DNA of 64,000 nucleotides from Torreya grandis. Taxonomy: Eukaryota > Streptophyta > Pinopsida > Cupressales > Taxaceae. A model generated the notes under the pieces. It had not been told where the DNA came from. It made no database searches and worked only from the letters and a program-made list of their open reading frames with translations. Each line of letters opens with the position of its first letter. Within the stretch, counting starts at the first letter, position 1. The stretch spans positions 342,501 through 406,500 of the forward strand of contig JARHVA010008349.1 of NCBI GenBank assembly GCA_037957365.1, written 5' to 3'. The position numbers were made by a program, and so were the translations under genes. Shown in pieces: positions 11,493 through 23,790 of this stretch.

Positions 11493-14400
11493 AAGATGGC
11501 CTACATAGATTTGTTCACAATTCAATAAACTCTTGGAAGGGAGGAGCAAAAGTCTCATATCACAAGACAAATTTCTTTATTACATGATGAAACTACTGGT
11601 TAATATAGGTCTACATTAATCATAATTTATGTCACCATTACTCTGGAAGAAGTGGTGGTTTCACTCACAACTGTTGCACACACAACCCATAAAAATTTAG
11701 GTGCCCACTTTTTAGTGTTTTCCAAGATTCAAAGGATTCAAAAAGTCACTCCATAAGGCACAAAATTTGAGGAAATATTGATCTAAGATTTAGATCTAGT
11801 ATATTAGCCATGTAAGCTAACTACTTCCACTACTAAATTATATGTAAGAAATGATTGTAATACACTTATAAAAATAATTTACATAAATATATCAATTAAA
11901 AAGGTGCATTAAGAGTTTATAGAGGCCTATCTTAGAATGATTTGTACATTTTGGGAACATCTCATTATATTGATGCAAATCTAGCATCGTGACTTTTCAT
12001 AGAAACTCATGAGGTATTTTTAGAGAAAATGTGTACTTGTCGAAGGTTATCAAAGGATCACATGGTTTCAATTAAAAAAAGTAATGGTTACAAATGTGGC
12101 ACATTTTTAGACTTTATAATGGTTCAGTTCATCTCCTGGGTGATCCATGTACCTCTTGTTATTGAGTTTGGTTATAGATTTATGCCTTTGGGATAAGTAA
12201 ATTCATTTAGTAGAATTTGGGTTCAACAATGTAGTTGCAAGTCTTAAGTTTAAGTGTTAGAGTTCTACTATTCTCTTTGCTAGTGTTGTTTGTTATGTGT
12301 TATGAATTGTCAAATACAAGTTGTAAGAAGTGTAAAGAATTATGTAGACATTTGCACAATTGTTAAGTATAGTGTATCCATAAAAGCCACCATATGGGAT
12401 TAACCCTGTACTTAAGAATGATATAGTGGAACGACGATGAGTAAGCACCTCACTCTGTTGGAGTCTTCTCATCTTCAGTTTTTCTAAGTTAAGTCTATGT
12501 TTTATGTGTACTTATTAATTGGATTATATTTTTAGTCCATCTCTTTTCTAGTACTTTATAACTTGTTGACGTTCCATGTATCCACACTTTAGGTTGTTTT
12601 GTTATCAAGGTGTGATGCACTATGTGCATAATATTGTTAATATGCACATTTAATGTGGTTGTTATCCTCACATGTTTGATAAAGTTTAGGTGTACCTATG
12701 TAATTATGCCACCTTCTACTCCATCAACATCATATTCCACTCACCTCTTGCTCTTCCTATATAAGGATCCCTTGTGTCCTTTATACATTGATTAATCAAT
12801 TTGGTAGATATGTGGTCATTTAGAAGAACCAAGGATCACTCTTTTATCCTTGGTATTATTCTACAAATATTTTTTAGTTCCACACTTATTTATTGTAGAT
12901 ACCTTTTTTTGGTTAATATATCTATTTTATTGGTGAAATTTCTCACCTAAGTACTTATTTGTGGATTATCTTTACATGCAAAGTTCCTTATGCCTTCCAC
13001 TTTCCTGATATTGAATCAGACCTTGTTCTTGGCATAGTATTTGATATATTCTTCATAGGTAGTTGTTGTGAATTTATTTATTTTACATAAAATTTGGCAT
13101 TCCCACAAAAAAAATTTAGCCATTAAGAACAATTTTAGCCAACCCTCGTTATGAGTTCTCAAAATTGCCAACTAGGTATTTTTCATTTGAACCAAATCTA
13201 CATTTTTTATCCAACCCTCATACTAGAGTTTTTATTTGAGCTAAATCTACATTTAAGGGTCATTTTCATTGAGTTAGTTCTATATTAAGGATATTTATTT
13301 TCATTTCCCATCTCTTATTATCTCAAATCTAAATTTTCCCTCAGTTGGATTCATATACATGTTGTAGATCCACATGTAGAGGAGTTTTGTTGAATAATTT
13401 TCTACCATTGTACATGTTAGAGTGTTTTTCATCCAAATCATACATCCCCATGATGTTAATAATTCTAGAGATATTAAACTTTAACTTTTATTTAACCTAA
13501 TTGAGATACCATGAGCTCATTTGGTAAGGACTTCGATTTCAAGGGTAAATACACCTTTTTATAAATTTTTGGGGCATCCATGAGAAAACTTAATAGTTTT
13601 TTTACATCCACAATGTCCAAGAACCCCTTAGGGGACCTCTACTTCAATATTTTTGGTTTCTATTTGTAGATTTTGGGTGTATCTCAGTTTTGAAAGAGTT
13701 AGGGCATAGAGGCATTTCTTAAATAGAAATTACATTTTAATGCAAAAAAATTGAACTTAAATTATTTTTTTATTGAACTATTCGATAGATTCCCCTAAAT
13801 TATGAGAATTCAATATATAAGGGTAAATATATGGCTTTAAACACAAAAAACATACTTACAGTGTTAATGTGGCATGCATTTGAACATCATAATTATGTGT
13901 ATGGAGGACAATCATTGTTTGGGCTATGCCACCGAGATGTGGCACTACCACCAGATTTTTTTCTTATACTGCCACCACTTTACCTAATATCCCCACTCAC
14001 ATAGTATGCCACCTAGATTTGTAACCTCTACCATGTGTCCATGTTCACCATCACTGTTGTTACTCAACCTCCAACTTAGTGACTAGTCACAACCCTTATG
14101 ATCCTTGTGACCACCACCAAGAATGCAACCCTTCAATAACATATAACAAGCCACATGACCCCCCACTAGGAATATTTATCCTCCAAAGGTAGTGTTTAGC
14201 TACACAACACTTATTTTTTAGCTTTTTGGTTTGATGACTTATACCTTCTAATATGGGAAACTTTGAAGGGTGATTTTTTATCAACTTGCCTAATTTTTTG
14301 CCATGATGGAGTCAAATTTTCATTTTGATGAACCATTTTTATATAATTTACAATTTCTTTCTTGATCTGCTGACCAACTCTTATTTTTTGGACCTTTTGA

Positions 14401-14939
14401 AGGCCATAACTTTTGATTAGTAACTTACATTTACATGCTATTTTTTTCAATTGCATTATTTTTCAAGATCTTCACATGAGTGATATATATTTATTTTGAT
14501 TCTATCTCAAATTAGTATTTTCAACATAAAAGATTATTTTTAAATTGTGAGTCACATTACTTTACACACTAAGAATAGGTTCCACCTTGTTTAAAGTGGG
14601 GATCAATTTTTAGTGCTTCATATAGCTTGTAAGTGGGTTTTGAAGATATATATTATACTTGCATTGAATTATGAATTGTCATGGATCATTTTATTTTTTT
14701 ATCCTTATCTAACTTTATATAAGTGTGTGTATGTTTTTTCATGCACCCTTTTATCATATCAGTTGTTGGGTCCTTAATGTGGCATATTGGGCACTGTCAA
14801 TTTAGAATTTTGATGTGCTTCTTCATAAAGATACCACATTAAAACCTTTTGTGATATTAGTAGCTATGATTTATTCACCTTCAAACTTGTTTAACTAAAC
14901 TACCACTTTATTTGATTTGATAGGGATTATTCCTCGCTT

Positions 14940-15240
14940 CTTACAAATCCCTACATGCATAACATTAGCAGAGGCACTAGAATCAACAAAGTAATTGTTA
15001 AAATTTTCACCAAAGATTCATACTATTAATATAAAGGGTGAAACCTCAGTCCTAGTCTTATGTATTATAGCATTGGTATTAATATTAGCCTTATGTTTAG
15101 GTTGATTAATCTTGTATGTAAGAGACTTAAGAAGTAAATCCCTTTGTTCAATGATTTGTGCTAATTCATGGAGGGTTATATTACCTTTTATTTTCTTCAT
15201 ATCCTCCACAATGTTTTAATTAATTTTACTAGTGTAGGGT
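14940..15240 (-). pseudogene. Protease remnant and linker of E4-B
   Basis: The minus strand reads VDSSASANVMHVGICKK at about 14940-15000, the aspartic protease signature with Gly changed to Ser. Just upstream on the minus strand a run around 'MKKIKGNITLHELAQIIEQRD' matches E4-A, where the same stretch reads 'MNKIKGNITLHELVQITE'. The matching peptide between copies supports a once-coding frame. Confidence 0.55.
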
Positions 15241-15813
15241 TGAATATCACTTGACATTGGTGGAGGTGGATCATTTATATCTTTAGGATCAAGAGCTGTA
15301 GCAACATTATCTGATGGAGTTGAAGTAGTTAAAGGTTCATATGCCCTACTCTTAAACATATAGTTTCCTCTCTAGTATTGTTGTAAAGCTTCTATTAAGT
15401 GATTTTGATGAACTAGGATCATTAGAATGACTTGAAGTATTATGATAATTTGGGGCAACCTCATATTCTTCCATTTCCTTTTGAAGAATGTAAAAAGCAT
15501 GACAAAACTTAACATAGTCAAGTTCCCCATGTTGGGTTATGTTATGCACAAGGCACTAGCAGGGTAGGGTAATCTCCATGATATTGATCTCAAAAAATTT
15601 ATTAGATGATGAATCAACTTATTTTCTATCTCTATTAAAGAGCGTATAATTACATTGTCAAGTGAAATTTGGGGTAGAATTTCCACTACTCAATCTACCC
15701 ATTTATTTTTTCAAGTTTAGTAAATTATTACTTATTCTATGGACCATTACTTAGAATACATCTAACTCAGGTTTGGCTGGGTGTTGATATGAATTTTGCT
15801 TATTATTTATTAC

Positions 15814-17830
15814 TGTTGACACTTGGATTTGCACCCTTGAGGAGATGCTACTCCTCGTCCAAGTAGTAAAATGGAATCATATCTCTTGTTGTGGGTGATA
15901 ATATCATTGAGATGAATCTCTAGATTAGGGGCTAGCTCCCCTTGATGAACCTTTAAAGCTCTCTCTTATCTATCAATTGTGTATGAAAAGGGTTCAAGAA
16001 ATCAACTAAGAAAACAAGTGGTGCTGCACTAATATTTGATACCCTCCCAACTGACTGAAACCACTACTTTAAAGACAAAAAAAAAGTGTTTTCTTGCACA
16101 GGACTCACAACTCAGGAACTGTTACTACATGTGTTACATGTGTATATGATTCTTGAGAAGGAAATGAATGATCCAAAGAAAGATACAATTATGAATCACT
16201 TCTAAGATATATATACACTTAGAAAATAATACTAGTAAAGACCTACAACAATCTTATTTCTAAAAATTGGTAGACCATCAAGAGTACAAGCTAGAAAAGA
16301 CAATCTTTCACTAGACTAGACCATTAATGATTCAATAATTACTCAATATTACAACATATCAAAGGAAATCACACTTGTATATCTCTTCAAGAGTTCTTTG
16401 AGTACAAATCTAACCAAATCTTCCCCAATAACCAGCGAAGGCTATGAAATGAGCCAAGAGGATGCATATATATAACTTTGAGAGGGAGGTCAAGCAAAGG
16501 GAGTCCAAGAGTCACTTAGACATGTGTTATCTTGAAAGAATTAGTTACATTTACATGTGAGAGAAGTGGGTGAGCTATGTCATGTCACCAAATGGATCAA
16601 TTGCAATGAGTTACAACTAAAACAAAAGCTTTAGTTATATTTTTTACAACTGAACCAAAGCCTCAGTTACATTTTTCCATTTTTTATCTCTTATCTTTGC
16701 CTTAAGGATCCTACTGAAATTTTTCTTTTAAACTCCAATGGTTATTTTTTGTAGTCTAAAATTGACATTTTATAGGTCATCACTCCTTTGAGCATTTCTT
16801 TTAGACATTTATTTCCTTGAACTTCTTGTTTGCCCTTTTACTTCTTTTATATCAGACAAGTTTTCTAAAAGAATCCATCGAACAATCTTTTTGAAAGAAT
16901 TCATTCCTTTGGACTTTTTGTTTAGCCCTTTTGGTTCTTTAAAATGACCATTCTATAAAGTGAAAAAAGGCGTTCCCTAAAATGAACATACCCTTTGACA
17001 TCTTTCAAGTGACCCTTTGAAAGAGATGAAAGTGTCCTTCGGCTTTTGGAAATGATTTTCTGAAAGGAAAAAATACCCTTCAATTTTTTTGAAATGGTCC
17101 ACCTTCCTGCAAAAACAATCTTTTAGACTTTTTTAAAATGTCCCTTCAAAGAAGTTAAAATTCCCTTTGGACTTTTTGAAAGGTACCTTTGGCCTTTTTG
17201 CACATACCCTTCAAAAAATTTGGAATGCCCTTCAAGAAAGTTAAAAGTGTCCTTTATCTTGAAAAAGTCCTTCAGAAAAGTTGAAACATACCCTTCAGAA
17301 AAGTTGTCACATACCCTTTGGAAAAATTGAAGTGCCTTTCAGAAAATTTGTCTTGGACAAAATGTCTGAAACAATTCCTTCAAAAAAGTTGAAACACATT
17401 TCTTTAGAAAAGTTGTAAGTGACCCTTCAAAAAAATTGAAGTGGACCTTTTCCCAATAAAAGATACCCTTCAGAAAATTTGTGACACACCCTTTAGAAAA
17501 GTTGCCTTAGACAATTTTTCTAAAAGAATTCTGCCAAATGAAAAGTCTGAGAAATAACCCTTTGGTAAAATTACTTCAGATAATTTATCAAAAATAATTT
17601 TGACACTTAAACAAAAACTAAAAAATAAGAATGTTAAAAGAATTAACACTTAACAAAAGACCAAAACAAACCTTCCAAAAGAATTAGACTTGTAAATTTT
17701 TTTTGGCTTGTATAGAACACTTCTTCCAAAGAAAAGCTAAGTACTAGACCTAACCAAAGATATAGAATTGGATGATTTTTTAGATAGGGGTGCCTAATTT
17801 TGGCCTGAAGGGCCAAAAATTTGGTCAACA
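15814..17830 (-). repeat. 3' LTR of element N
   Basis: This is the 3' LTR in the minus-strand sense. The part at 16980-17560 is built of diverged units of roughly 22-24 bp on the pattern CCCTTCAGAAAAGTTGAAACATA, which has no match of that regularity elsewhere in the LTR. The same block recurs in the other LTR at about 21880-22440. Confidence 0.85.
16980..17560. repeat. Degenerate ~23-bp tandem repeat inside the N LTR
   Basis: Units start with CCCTT and contain GAAAAGTTG or close variants, repeated many times with indels. The copy in the other LTR is at about 21880-22440. This creates a spurious 126-codon minus-strand ORF at 21777-22157 with a repeating Phe/Glu/Gly/Lys pattern. Sub-repeats in an LTR may be promoter or enhancer units; that is inference. 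Confidence 0.65.
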
Positions 17831-17832
17831 AA

Positions 17833-17849
17833 TTGGTGACTCATAGGGG
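17833..17849 (+). other. Inverted primer-binding-site motif next to the N 3' LTR
   Basis: TTGGTGACTCATAGGGG on the plus strand abuts the LTR. It matches the E2 primer-binding site TTGGTGACTCCACTAGGG (50175-50192) but lies on the antisense strand of N, at the end where a polypurine tract is expected. E2 has the same inverted motif at 56397-56412. Confidence 0.75.
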
Positions 17850-18084
17850 TAGTATGCTTGTTATACTAACCAGACCGGTAGCCTAAATAGTATATTGGGC
17901 ATGGAGTCAATTAAGGACTGAGATAAACCAGAAACATTGACCATGATTCATAACTTAATCAACAAGACAACCATTGACTACCTCTAACACACAAAGGTAA
18001 GATACATATAACAAAGACCAAAATAAACACATGTGTGCTACTTAACACTTAGAAAAAGACAAGACACAATAGAAAGAAAACTAA

Positions 18085-20600
18085 TTATGTATAGCTAACC
18101 AGATATGCTCTTCCCCCTCTTGGATCAAAGGGAGAAAAACTTAGGTATCTTCCATGGCAAGAAACCTCATGATGCTAGACAAGTGGTTGGTTGGAGTAGT
18201 TTCTTGGTGACTCATCCTTCTTGCTTGCCACCTTGATTGGCATGTATCCAAGTGGATCAATTTCAAATATGTATCCAACATACATGTACTCATCTTTCTC
18301 TTTGAAACATGTCTCATGTTGGTCCTTCATACTAGTGTATTCCATAAATGGATTAATGAGTTTTTATCTCATCATTGTAGGGTTAATTTGGCTCATGGCC
18401 CTCTTGGTATGCATCATGGACCAACTCATTATTTTCTATCTCTTTGAGAATCTTGTCAAACTAATCTCTTGCTTCATCATGGCTCTCTTAAACAAGGGTG
18501 GCTAGTGTGATGTTTGAGTTGAGACCAAAAATTTCTAGCTCATTCCAAAAATCATCATTTTCTCACTCGAGAACTCCTTCAAATCCCCTATCAAAATAAT
18601 TAGACCTCTCTCCTTGCTCAAAAACAAAAGTCTTTATCTACTGAAAAACAAGGGTCTCTAGCTACTCAACAACATGCTCTTGAACCTCATTCAACTCAGG
18701 TCCCATGGCTTAGTCATTATCTTCATCAATGCAACAAGAAGGTTTATCAAACAAAGGGAAAGAGAGCTCACCATGCTTACATTCTCCATCCAACATTGAA
18801 AAGTTAAGTTTGTCAATCTCCTCTTCATATTGCCAGAACATTTGCATGTATGTGTGACCTATATCTTTTCCTTAAATCATGTCACCTTCAAGATTCAATT
18901 CTTCAACCTTATTTTCATGAAAACCTCTTAGAAAACCCACCTCTTGAGATAGGATTTGACCATGTTATTTATCTTTGATAATGCTTTCCACTTCACGCTC
19001 AAGATTGTAATCACCATGATGATGTTCATATGGAGTACTTATGATGATCTCATCTTCATTATCACTCATGATAGTCTCTTGATCAGCCAAGAATTGTATT
19101 TTATCTTGCTTGCTTGCCTCCCTTAAAAGAAGTTACTCTTTAGGATGGAATGAAATGAAGGGTGAATGGATAGGTTCATGAGTTTGAAGTGTAGGATTTG
19201 GAGTATGGAAGGTAATGGAAGGTGAAGGGAGTGAAAATGGAGTATGGGATGAAGGAGAGGACTTAGGAATGGAATTTGAAAAAAGGTAAGCACTAGTGAG
19301 TTCAAAATCAGATTGGGAATGAGAGGTGGGGTGTTCTTTGAGAAGCTCATGAGGAAGAGGAAGTAAACCCTGGGCTAAAATCAATTGATTCTCTTCCTTA
19401 CACTTGATAAACACTTAATCCACATTAGATATAGATTGATAACTCTCTTGAATGGGTGTATATGGGGTGTGTTTAGACATGGGATATTCTATTGGGTCTA
19501 AACCATACATTACACCTTCACTAAGGAACCTCAATATTGACTCTAATTATTCAATCTGTTTAGCTAGATTCTCTTGGAAGAATCTTTCTTGGAGATCATG
19601 TACATAATCATGATGAGGAGGAGTAGCTTCATTTTCCACTTCATACTCTTGAACAATACTCTTCTCTTCTTTCTTACCCTATGATTACACTATTCCATTC
19701 CAACTTATGATCTTAGGATTGGAACTCTCTTCTTGAGGATAGGTAGCAACATCATCGTTTTCAAGGCCTTGAGCTGGTTCATGACAAAAAAAATTCCAAC
19801 TTAGATTCTTGACATCATGCTAAGGGGCTTGAGAAGATTTAGGGGGACTAGGAAGAGTTTGCACATGCATAGGAAGAGTTGCTTGAGGATGAACATGTTG
19901 TTTTCCAAAATAAGTATGATGATTTTCTTCAAAGGAGGGCTCACAATCTAAGGAATTGAAATAATTAGTTTCCATAGAAGGTTGTTCTAATATCCTTTGG
20001 TGTTGGATTGCTAGGTGTAAAGGATTAACAATAAGAGTAGTTAATGCATTATATGGGTTAGAAGGTTGACGCATTTTATTTTGGTGAGCAAGTGTTATTT
20101 GATAAAAAGGATTTGGTGTATAGGGGGAGGATTTATTTTGTATAAGAGGAGGCTATTTTGGGATGGAAGAAGGGGTACAATACTGACTGCATTGAGTGGA
20201 TTGAGTTCTCAACCTTACTAATTTCTCCTCCATGGATTGCATGACTTGAGCTTGCTTAAACAAACATTCCTCCTTGTATATAAGCTCTTAATAATATCTG
20301 TTTTGCTCATTCAACCTATCTATTTCCAGCATTTACTTCTCAAACTCCAACATTATCTCCCTAACACTCTTGGATTCACTAGGATAAGGACAATTAGGAA
20401 GGTTTCTTGAGGTAATTCCATGAATAACATGAGGTTGATCAAAACTATATGAAGGAACACAAGATCCATACTACTCAATAATGGGATTATATATACCAAA
20501 TATGATTTCTTGATGCACTAGGGCTACTTAGCTAGTTGATTTAAATCAGAGTCACCATTGGTGTTGATTGAAATGCCTCCAAAAGGTTGATTGATTGAAG
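18085..20600 (-). pseudogene. Long decayed ORF of element N, unknown function (about 840 codons)
   Basis: A single minus-strand frame runs from about 20600 to 18360, then shifts once and continues to a TAA at 18085. In-frame stops are about 15, nearly all TAA or TAG, as expected if Gln codons decayed by C-to-T change. The product starts with a segment like EIMLEFEKQMLEIDRLNEQ (likely coiled coil), then a Pro/Gln/His-rich middle, a Pro/Ser-rich stretch near 19130-19410, and an acidic C-terminal part with EEEIDKLNFSMLDGE and FEIDPLGYMPIKVASKK. I recognise no gag, protease, polymerase, transposase or zinc knuckle. Open pieces at 19820-20074 and 19133-19414 share this frame. It is sense for N if the E2-based orientation is right. 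Confidence 0.65.
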
Positions 20601-20659
20601 AGCAAAACAATATTTCTTCAACTCCTTGGACAAAAGGTCCCATCGGGCATGCCAAAAAA

Positions 20660-22676
20660 AATTGATTCTTGGATTTACACCCTTGAGGGGATGCTCAACT
20701 CTCCTCATCCATGCAACAAAATGGAATCATCTCTCTCACTGTGGGTGACAATTTTGTTGAGATGAGTATCTAGATTATGGGATAGCTCCCCTTGATGCAC
20801 TTTTAAAGCTCTCTCTAATCTATCAATTATGTATTAAAAGGATTAAATAAAATAACTAAGAAAACAAACGATGATATACCAATATTTGATACCTTCCCAA
20901 TTGATTGAAACCACTACTTTAAAGATAAAACAAGGTGTTTTCTTGCACAAGACTCACAACTCAGGAACCATTGTTACATCAATATTTCATATGATATATT
21001 CAAGAAGGTATATTATTCTTAAGAATGAAATGAATGATCTAAAGAAAGATACAATCATGAATCACTTCTAATATATCTCTACACTTAGAAAAGAATACTA
21101 GAAAAAACCTACAATAATCTTCTTTCTGCAAATTGGTAGACCATCAAGAGTACAAGCTAGAAAAGATAATATTTCACTAGAATAGACCGATAATGATTCA
21201 ATCATTACTCAATATTATAGCATATGAGATGAAATCACACCTGTATATCTCTTCAAGAGTTTTTAGAGTAAAAATTTGGCTAGAGTTTCCCCAATAACTA
21301 TCAGAGGATATGAAATGAGCTAAGAAGATGCATATATATAGCCTTGAGAGGGAGGTCAAGAAAAGGGAGTCTAAGAGTCACTCAGACATGTGTCATCTTG
21401 AAAGAATCAGTTATATTTGCATGTGAGAGAAGTGAGCGAGCTATGCCATGTCATTGAATGGATCAATTACAATGAGTTACAACTGAACCAAAAGCATTAG
21501 TTACATTTGTTACAACTGAACCAAAGCCTCATGTACATTTGTTAAAATTGAACCAAATCCTCAGTTACATTTTGCCATTTTTTTATCTCTTATCTTCACC
21601 TTCAGGTTCCCATTGAGCCTTTTCTTTAAAACTCCAATGACTAGTTTTTATAGTCTAAAATTGATGTTTTACAAGCCATCACTCCTTCAGGCATTGCTTT
21701 TAGACATTTATTTCTTTGTAATTCTTGGTTTCCCTTTTGCTTCCTTTGTATTGGACAAGTTTTCTGAAAGAATGCCTCAGACAATCTTTTTTAAAGAATT
21801 CATTCCTTCAAACTTTTTGTTTAGACTTTTTAGTTCTTTAAAATGACCCTTTGGCAAAGTGAAAATGGCCTTCCCTAAAATGAATATACCCTTCAGCATC
21901 TTGAAAGTGACCCTTTGGAGGAGTTGAAAGTGTCCTTCAACTTTTGGAAATGATCTTTCAAAAGGAAAAAAATACCCCTCATATTTTTTGAAATGGTCCA
22001 CCTTCCCACAAAAATAATCTTTCAGACTTTTTGAAAATGTCCCTTCAGAGGAATTTTTGAAAGGTACCTTTTCGCCTTTTTTGACATACCCTTCAGAAAA
22101 CCTAGAATGCCCTTCAAAAAAGTTGAAAATGTCCTTTAGTTTGGAAAATTCTTTCAAAAAATTTGAAATATACCCTTCAAAAAAGTTGTCACATACCCTT
22201 CAAAAAAGTTGAAGTGCCTTTCAAAAAAGTTGTCTGAAACAATTCCTTCCAAAAATTTGAAACATACCCTTCAAAAAAGTTACAAGTGACCCTTCAAAAA
22301 AATTGAAGTGGGCCTTTTCCCAACAAAAGATACCCTTCAAAAAAGTTTTAACATACCCTTTGAGAAAGTTTTCTCAGACAATTTTTCCAAATGAATTCTG
22401 CGGAATGAAAAGTCCAAAAAATAACCCTTCAAGAAAATTACTTTAGACAATTTGTTTGAAATAATTTTGACACTTAAACAAAAACCCAAAAACAAGAATT
22501 CCAAAAGAATTAACACTTAGCAAAAGACCAAAACAAACATTCCAAAAGAATTAGACTTGCAAATTTATTGTGGCTTGTATAGAACACTTCTTCCACCTGA
22601 CCAAAGATATAGACTTGGATGATTTTTCAAATAGGGGTGCCCAATTTTGGCCTAAAGGACCAAAATTTGGTCAGGA
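20660..22676 (-). repeat. 5' LTR of element N
   Basis: It is the same length as the other LTR. Its inner end has lost the canonical TG (reads AA at 20660), and its outer end reads GGTCAGGA instead of GGTCAACA. On the minus strand it is followed by TTGGCATGCCCGATGGGACC (about 20634-20653), a diverged primer-binding-site candidate that resembles the E2 site when single-base gaps are allowed. Confidence 0.85.
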
Positions 22677-23790
22677 ATTACAACTTGAACTAAAGCTCAA
22701 TTGTAAGATTGAGGCATAGCTTCATTACCAATTATATTTAGAAATCCTAAATTATGATTAGGGGCAACATGTTGTAGATTGAGTTGATTCATCATTGAAA
22801 GAGGTTATGGTAATGAAAGATTTTAATTTATAGGTGGGATTAAGTTTAACACTAGCATTTTCAAGAGAATTTATGAATGGGAATCAACATTTGCCCTTAT
22901 GGATTGAATTAGTTGTCTGCTTTTATTATTTATGTATAGTTAAGGAGAATATCAAGTATAGTTGGGTCTCTCCTTAAGAATATGGTAGTCTAAGGGTCTA
23001 AACATTTTTGAACATTTACAACACTAGTTGGAAATTTCATCTATAAAAGGTTTCTATGCTACTATACATATTTTGAAAATGTGTGTTAAAATTACTTATA
23101 AGCTCATTATATTTCCTTATCATGCAAGTAAACTACTTGTATAAGATGATTGGATCCACTATCTAACCAAATTGGGAAAAGAATGTGTTACTCAATTGAT
23201 TCCATCTTGAAATTTAGTTCTCATGGAGATTTAGGAACTAATCGTAACACTAATCAAGCAAGGTGAAAGGGAATAACCTATAGGCTACATCTTTATGCTC
23301 AATATTAAGTAACTTGAGGGATGTTTTATAAGATGTAATGTTTTATTATACATTATTTTTAGTGTTTAGAGTGAAATTTAGAATATAATGCTCATGTTTT
23401 TTAAGCAAATCATGCACATCATCGAGAATGTTTATAGTTAATCTAACTAGTTAGGCTACATCTATTTAAATTGATCTATTATTGAAAAATTGTGGGGAAG
23501 GTTTTGTTGGGTAACCTAATTTTTGGCTCTACCTTGGTCAATTATAATAATTTTATGAGATTTAAGAGGATGAATAATTAATCTTATATAACCCAACCTA
23601 AAGACTCCAGAGTGACAAACACTTTTTTATTTATATGGGTTTTAATAATGTAACAAATGTAAAATCATAAGGACAAGTTTCAAGACCATAAATATATAAT
23701 AAAATATAAGTTCAGAGTATTCATAATTTTAAGATCAAAAGCTTAGGCCTTGAAATATTACATTAGGGCCCTCCTTCTATCACCAATTTT

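Larger units (their letters stand above)
15814..22676 (-). mobile_element. Element N: non-autonomous LTR retrotransposon of the E2 family
   Basis: The two LTRs are 15814-17830 and 20660-22676, both 2017 bp, and lie in direct repeat. The target duplication is ATTAC (15809-15813 and 22677-22681). The uninterrupted site is visible in E4-A at 4476-4480. Ends are TGTTGAC...GTCAACA, partly mutated in the high copy. On the minus strand the LTR aligns with the E2 LTR at both its start and its end, which sets the orientation. The 2829 bp interior holds one long decayed ORF (18085-20600) and no gag, protease, RT or integrase that I recognise. Confidence 0.85.

Noticed and set aside
9144..11493. GST1 as cargo transduced between two E4 elements
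   Set aside because: E4-A and E4-B are in direct orientation, but E4-B has no LTR on its GST side and no target duplication brackets the gene, so this cannot be supported.
17833..17849. Taken at first as the normal primer-binding site, which would make N a plus-strand element with an antisense ORF
   Set aside because: LTR alignment with E2 and the shared 60-bp subterminal block show that N lies on the minus strand, so this is the inverted motif at its 3' end.
18221..18505. 94-codon plus-strand hydrophobic ORF
   Set aside because: It is the antisense shadow of the C-terminal part of the long minus-strand ORF of N.
19123..19350. 75-codon minus-strand ORF overlapping 19133-19414
   Set aside because: It is out of frame with the long ORF of N; the overlapping 19133-19414 stretch is the one in the consistent frame.
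21777..22157. 126-codon minus-strand ORF
   Set aside because: It lies fully inside an LTR and reflects the ~23-bp sub-repeats; the other LTR of N does not keep it open.
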